A stretch of DNA of 64,000 nt from Vibrio pectenicida. GTDB taxonomy: Bacteria; Pseudomonadota; Gammaproteobacteria; Enterobacterales; Vibrionaceae. The notes under the pieces are model-generated. The model saw only the letters and a program-made list of their open reading frames with translations. It was not told where the DNA came from and searched no databases. Made by a program: the position numbers and the translations under genes. Within the stretch, counting starts at the first letter, position 1; every line of letters begins with the position of its first letter. The stretch covers positions 1,054,001-1,118,000 of the forward strand of contig AP024889.1 in assembly GCA_024347015.1 (NCBI GenBank), in the 5' to 3' direction. Positions 61,406 to 64,000 of the stretch are shown in pieces.

Positions 61406-63042
61406 AGCTAGAAAAACGCCTGTTTATCAGTGGTGAAGAAGTAAAACTGGTAAGCAACATGGTAAGCCTAAAGCTATCACTAGGCAGTGTTGCAATCTTC
61501 GAAGTTGAAACCAAAGAAAAGCCAGAGCAGTTTGCGTCTGTACGTTTAGATATTGGTTATGAGAACAAAACCGCCCCATGGTTTGAGGGGTATATCGACA
61601 AAGTGCAACCTGCAGCTAATGGCTATCATAAAATTACGGTCAAAGAACTGGCTGGCATTTTGTCAAAACGTTGGGCGGTTAGCCTAGAGCACCCAACCGC
61701 TGAGCAGGTGATCGATGTTCTTTCAGATTTGACAGGACTTGAATTTAATTTGCCTGATGCGGATTACATCAAAACCACGATTCCAAACTTTGTTTGCCAA
61801 GGAACTGGCTATCAGTGCTTAGAGCAAATCGCAAAGGCGTTTTCTATTCCTGATTGTGTTTGGTTCCAACATACTGATCAGGTCGTGTACTTCGGTTCGT
61901 ATCAAGATAGTCACTTCGACAATAAACCTATGCCGATACCGGAAGAGTTCACCAGTCGCCAAAGTGGTAACAGTGTCACCTTTGTTCCGTTTCCTATGCT
62001 AAGGCCGGGCAGAGTCATGAACGACAAGCGAGTTAATCGAGTTGATTTGATTCAAGATGAAATGACCGCTTATTGGAAGACAGGGCAATCAGAAGTGTCA
62101 CCAAAGAAACGTGAAACGCTGCAGAACTTCCCTGAGTTGGCAGCAGGCTTTCATTTGCCTAAGTTTGGCCGTGTTGAGGTAGTAAGAGACACAGCGACGG
62201 CCGGGCAAGTTGCTGACCCATTCCGCCCAAGGTTTGCGGTAGATGTTCAGGTACTCGATGAAAACTTAAACCCAGACATTAATGTGCCTGTCTATCGTTC
62301 GATTCCATTGCCTGTTCACATGAGTGGGCATGAATCTGGATTGCTGTCTTACCCTCTAGAGGGAACATTAGTTGAAATCGCTTTCGCCTATGGTCGGAAT
62401 GACCGACCTATTATTCGTGGTGTTTATGGCCGTGAATATGCGTTGCCGTCGATTGAGCCGGGAGAACAACTGCATCAGCAACGTGAAGAGGTTAGCAACC
62501 GAATTGATGCCGCAGGAAATACAACCCAGCAGACCGACCAAACGCAAAGCCAAAAAGCATTCGAAAAGCTAGACCAAGTAGAACGCTACCGTGGTGACTT
62601 TGGTCAGCACCATATTTTGGTTGATGAACACAGCATTGAAGAAGTGATCGGCAAAAAGCTTATTGAAGCACTCGGCGCAATTAACCTAATTGCAGGTGAT
62701 GACATTGTGCTAGGCAGCTTGGGCAACATGCAAACCGCTACTGCTGGCGAATTGGTGGAGACTATCGGCAAAGTTCGCCGAAGTATTGCTGCTGATAACC
62801 AATGGCTGCAGTCACCAAAAACGTGGGTTGGATCGAAGCAAGAGAACGTCTTGATTCTATTGTCTGAACTTATGCAGGTAGTGAAAGAACTTGCCGACAC
62901 ATTGGCGACTCATACGCATAGTGGTGTCGTAGCTGGCCCGGCAACAACTAAAGCACCAGTTCAAGCGAGTGCCATTAGTGGGCATGGCTCGGATAGTTCC
63001 AACCTTAAAGGGCGACTCGACCCAATTACACAAACAAGTTAG
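61402..63042 (+). CDS. Baseplate hub/spike protein (gpD- and gpV-like fusion)
   Basis: A 546-residue protein. The first 230 residues resemble the hub domain of P2 gpD (EGYIDKVQPAANGYHKITVKELAGILSKRWAV, then CQGTGYQCLEQIAKAFSIPDCVWFQ). Residues about 290-360 look like an OB-fold (SGLLSYPLEGTLVEIAFAYGRNDRPIIRGVYG). The C-terminal part has a strand-rich spike with THTHSGVVAGPATT near the tip, a histidine motif that may bind metal. Hub and spike functions, separate genes in P2, appear joined. Last late gene; a terminator follows. Confidence 0.8.
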   Translation: MKLEKRLFISGEEVKLVSNMVSLKLSLGSVAIFEVETKEKPEQFASVRLDIGYENKTAPWFEGYIDKVQPAANGYHKITVKELAGILSKRWAVSLEHPTAEQVIDVLSDLTGLEFNLPDADYIKTTIPNFVCQGTGYQCLEQIAKAFSIPDCVWFQHTDQVVYFGSYQDSHFDNKPMPIPEEFTSRQSGNSVTFVPFPMLRPGRVMNDKRVNRVDLIQDEMTAYWKTGQSEVSPKKRETLQNFPELAAGFHLPKFGRVEVVRDTATAGQVADPFRPRFAVDVQVLDENLNPDINVPVYRSIPLPVHMSGHESGLLSYPLEGTLVEIAFAYGRNDRPIIRGVYGREYALPSIEPGEQLHQQREEVSNRIDAAGNTTQQTDQTQSQKAFEKLDQVERYRGDFGQHHILVDEHSIEEVIGKKLIEALGAINLIAGDDIVLGSLGNMQTATAGELVETIGKVRRSIAADNQWLQSPKTWVGSKQENVLILLSELMQVVKELADTLATHTHSGVVAGPATTKAPVQASAISGHGSDSSNLKGRLDPITQTS

Positions 63043-63063
63043 CCCACAGAAACGCCCACAATC

Positions 63064-63090
63064 AACGCAGCCAAACGGCTGCGTTTCTTT
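63064..63090 (+). terminator. Late operon terminator
   Basis: Perfect 9-bp stem AACGCAGCC/GGCTGCGTT (63064-63072, 63077-63085) followed by a T-rich tract, 22 bases past the last late gene. Confidence 0.85.
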
Positions 63091-63169
63091 ATGTCTGCAT
63101 CAAGGCAAAACCAGAACAACATTACTACGGGTCAAACAGCGACCACAGAGCCACGAAACACAACGGCCG

Positions 63170-63205
63170 GATGACAAAATCCGCACTCTCCTCACCCGCC
63201 TGCGC
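63170..63205. other. Possible cos site
   Basis: The GC-rich run GCACTCTCCTCACCCGCC stands out from AT-rich surroundings and recalls the pyrimidine/GC-rich strand of P2-type cos sequences. In HP1-type phages, as I recall, cos lies between the last late gene and attP/int, which is this position. Confidence 0.35.
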
Positions 63206-63685
63206 GGTTTTTCGATCAGTTTTTTTACAGTTTTTGAGTTATGAAAAATCAGGGTGTCAGAAAGCCAAGCGGATAAGGTGCAAAGCCTTTTGCTACAAGG
63301 GGATTCGAGGTGGGGTAAGCCCTCTAAAAATGGCTCATATAGCCCTATATAGAATTTCAGTCATTTCAGTTTTTTTCAGCAAATTGAAAAATTAACGATC
63401 AGAAAAGATCTAGTGACTGTTTGTAAGTTATTGATAAATAATGGTTGGGATGGTTTTTGTCATTGTTTTGATGATCTGAAAGGGATTTTTAAAGATCTCT
63501 TTTGTGTCTTGTTAAGCTAGATAGGGCAAGGCTTGAAAGAGAATTTTAGCGGCTTTACATTTTTTCAAAATAGAACAGCCAAAAAATCAAAACTCTCGTC
63601 GTTGAATTCGAGTTTATGGGGTGACGAAAAGCGGGTTTTCGTTTTGGAGTACGGGGAAGAGTAACGAAGTGCCGTGAAGTTATGG

Positions 63686-63693
63686 TGTGGACA
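63686..63693 (+). promoter_or_regulatory. Candidate integrase arm-type site (P arm)
   Basis: TGTGGACA, identical to the two sites beside attL, 72 bases before the attR core. Confidence 0.4.
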
Positions 63694-63765
63694 TTTTTGG
63701 GACAAACTCAATGTAATGAGATTTTATCTAATTGTTTTAATTGAATTAAATACTTAGCACTCAAT

Positions 63766-63801
63766 AAGACCATATTTTGAATCATCCTAGTCGAGGTTAG
63801 G
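63766..63801 (+). repeat. attR (prophage right attachment site)
   Basis: The 25-bp core 63766-63790 equals 28410-28434. It is followed by the displaced original 3' end of ycgN; AGT CGA GGT TAG encodes the same Ser-Arg-Gly-stop as the phage copy at attL. Confidence 0.92.
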
Positions 63802-63821
63802 AACAGTAAGATTTATTCAGG

Positions 63822-63847
63822 CGGTGATAAACTCGAGCTTATCACCG
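63822..63847 (+). terminator. Stem-loop after the original ycgN 3' end
   Basis: Perfect 9-bp inverted repeat CGGTGATAA/TTATCACCG with an 8-base loop, 20 bases past attR; no T run. It was probably the ycgN transcript end before integration. The remaining 63848-64000 shows no gene. Confidence 0.5.
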
Positions 63848-64000
63848 ACTCTCTGTGCACTTTATGTTTAATTATATTCTCATAATTTATTTCTTAATCA
63901 ATGCCTTAGAAGTAATGAAACAGGGGAGGTTCGTGCATTAAAAAGTTTTGGTGGGAGATGTTCCAAGCGTAAGCGCCTGCCAAAGTGAACACCACATAAT

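Larger units (their letters stand above)
63091..63765. other. Right-end non-coding region of the prophage
   Basis: About 680 bases without a convincing gene; a 74-codon frame at 63171 has no ribosome site or recognisable product. It holds a GC-rich possible cos site near 63170-63205 and one integrase arm-type octamer (63686-63693). The rest is AT-rich and probably carries the P-arm of attP. Confidence 0.5.
28435..63790. mobile_element. P2-type (K139/HP1-like) prophage, about 35.4 kb
   Basis: The integrated unit runs between two att cores and contains integrase, repressor, Cox and CII-like regulators, an HUH replication protein, late activator, a full P2-order head and contractile-tail gene set, and a lysis cassette. 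Sheath, tube and baseplate proteins resemble the DUF2586, DUF2597 and DUF2590 families that I associate with Vibrio phage K139 relatives. No structural gene is visibly broken, so it may be inducible. Two cargo islands (29595-31875 and 39825-41799) are extra to the phage core. Confidence 0.95.

Noticed and set aside
63171..63395. 74-codon open frame near the right end of the prophage
   Set aside because: No ribosome site, an odd cysteine-rich basic composition, and overlap with the possible cos region; likely chance.
63900..64000. Possible structured RNA (riboswitch or 6S-like) at the right edge
   Set aside because: Some short complementary segments exist, but no known RNA class could be matched, and the window ends.

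Overview
The window is a stretch of a Vibrio chromosome (moderate GC) carrying a complete-looking P2-type prophage of the K139/HP1 group. The Vibrio assignment rests on gene content and order: nhaC next to asd, with adhE, minCDE, ycgL, an MltB-like transglycosylase, pbgA/yejL/yejK and ycgN. I recall nhaC-asd-adhE lying together in V. cholerae. No database could be searched.

Host part, 1-28444. An HD-GYP phosphodiesterase tail and a lone periplasmic binding protein are followed by tRNA-Ser(UGA), a TAXI-type TRAP transporter (binding protein plus fused permease) and tRNA-Pro(GGG). Next come pbgA-yejL and divergent yejK, a decayed ABC/type I secretion ATPase fragment, an Hpt-domain membrane protein, a methyltransferase, nhaC, asd, a potassium channel, a MarC protein and adhE. 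After these lie a nonsense-disrupted gene and an unidentified coiled-coil protein. The minCDE operon, ycgL, a lytic transglycosylase, a LysR regulator, nupC, a YkgJ-like protein, an OsmC protein, a DUF2850-type protein and ycgN complete the left side.

Prophage, about 28435-63790 (35.4 kb). It sits in the 3' end of ycgN between 25-bp identical att cores, and the phage copy restores the same YcgN C-terminus. Reading inward from attL: integrase; a three-gene cargo operon ending in a PD-(D/E)XK-type nuclease; a PH-domain protein; and a CI-type repressor facing Cox and CII-like genes across an operator-like array. Then come early genes (a small methyltransferase and several unknowns) and a P2 gpA-type HUH replication protein. 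A second cargo island holds a HEPN protein, a helical-repeat partner, an XRE regulator and an antirepressor remnant. A LexA-box promoter drives a 58-residue gene, next to a tandem Ogr/Delta-like activator.

Late genes follow P2 order: portal and terminase leftward, then scaffold, capsid, small terminase, head and tail completion, sheath, tube, lysis cassette (holin, SAR endolysin, Rz/Rz1), a tail chaperone with a programmed -1 frameshift, tape measure, baseplate, fibre and hub/spike. The right end holds a terminator, a possible cos site and an integrase arm-type site before attR.

How it may work together (inference): the repressor appears to lack a self-cleavage serine, so DNA damage would act through LexA release of the 58-residue gene, in the manner of Tum in coliphage 186. 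The two cargo islands look like anti-phage or exclusion modules. The three-gene nuclease operon and the HEPN pair are the best candidates for undescribed systems.
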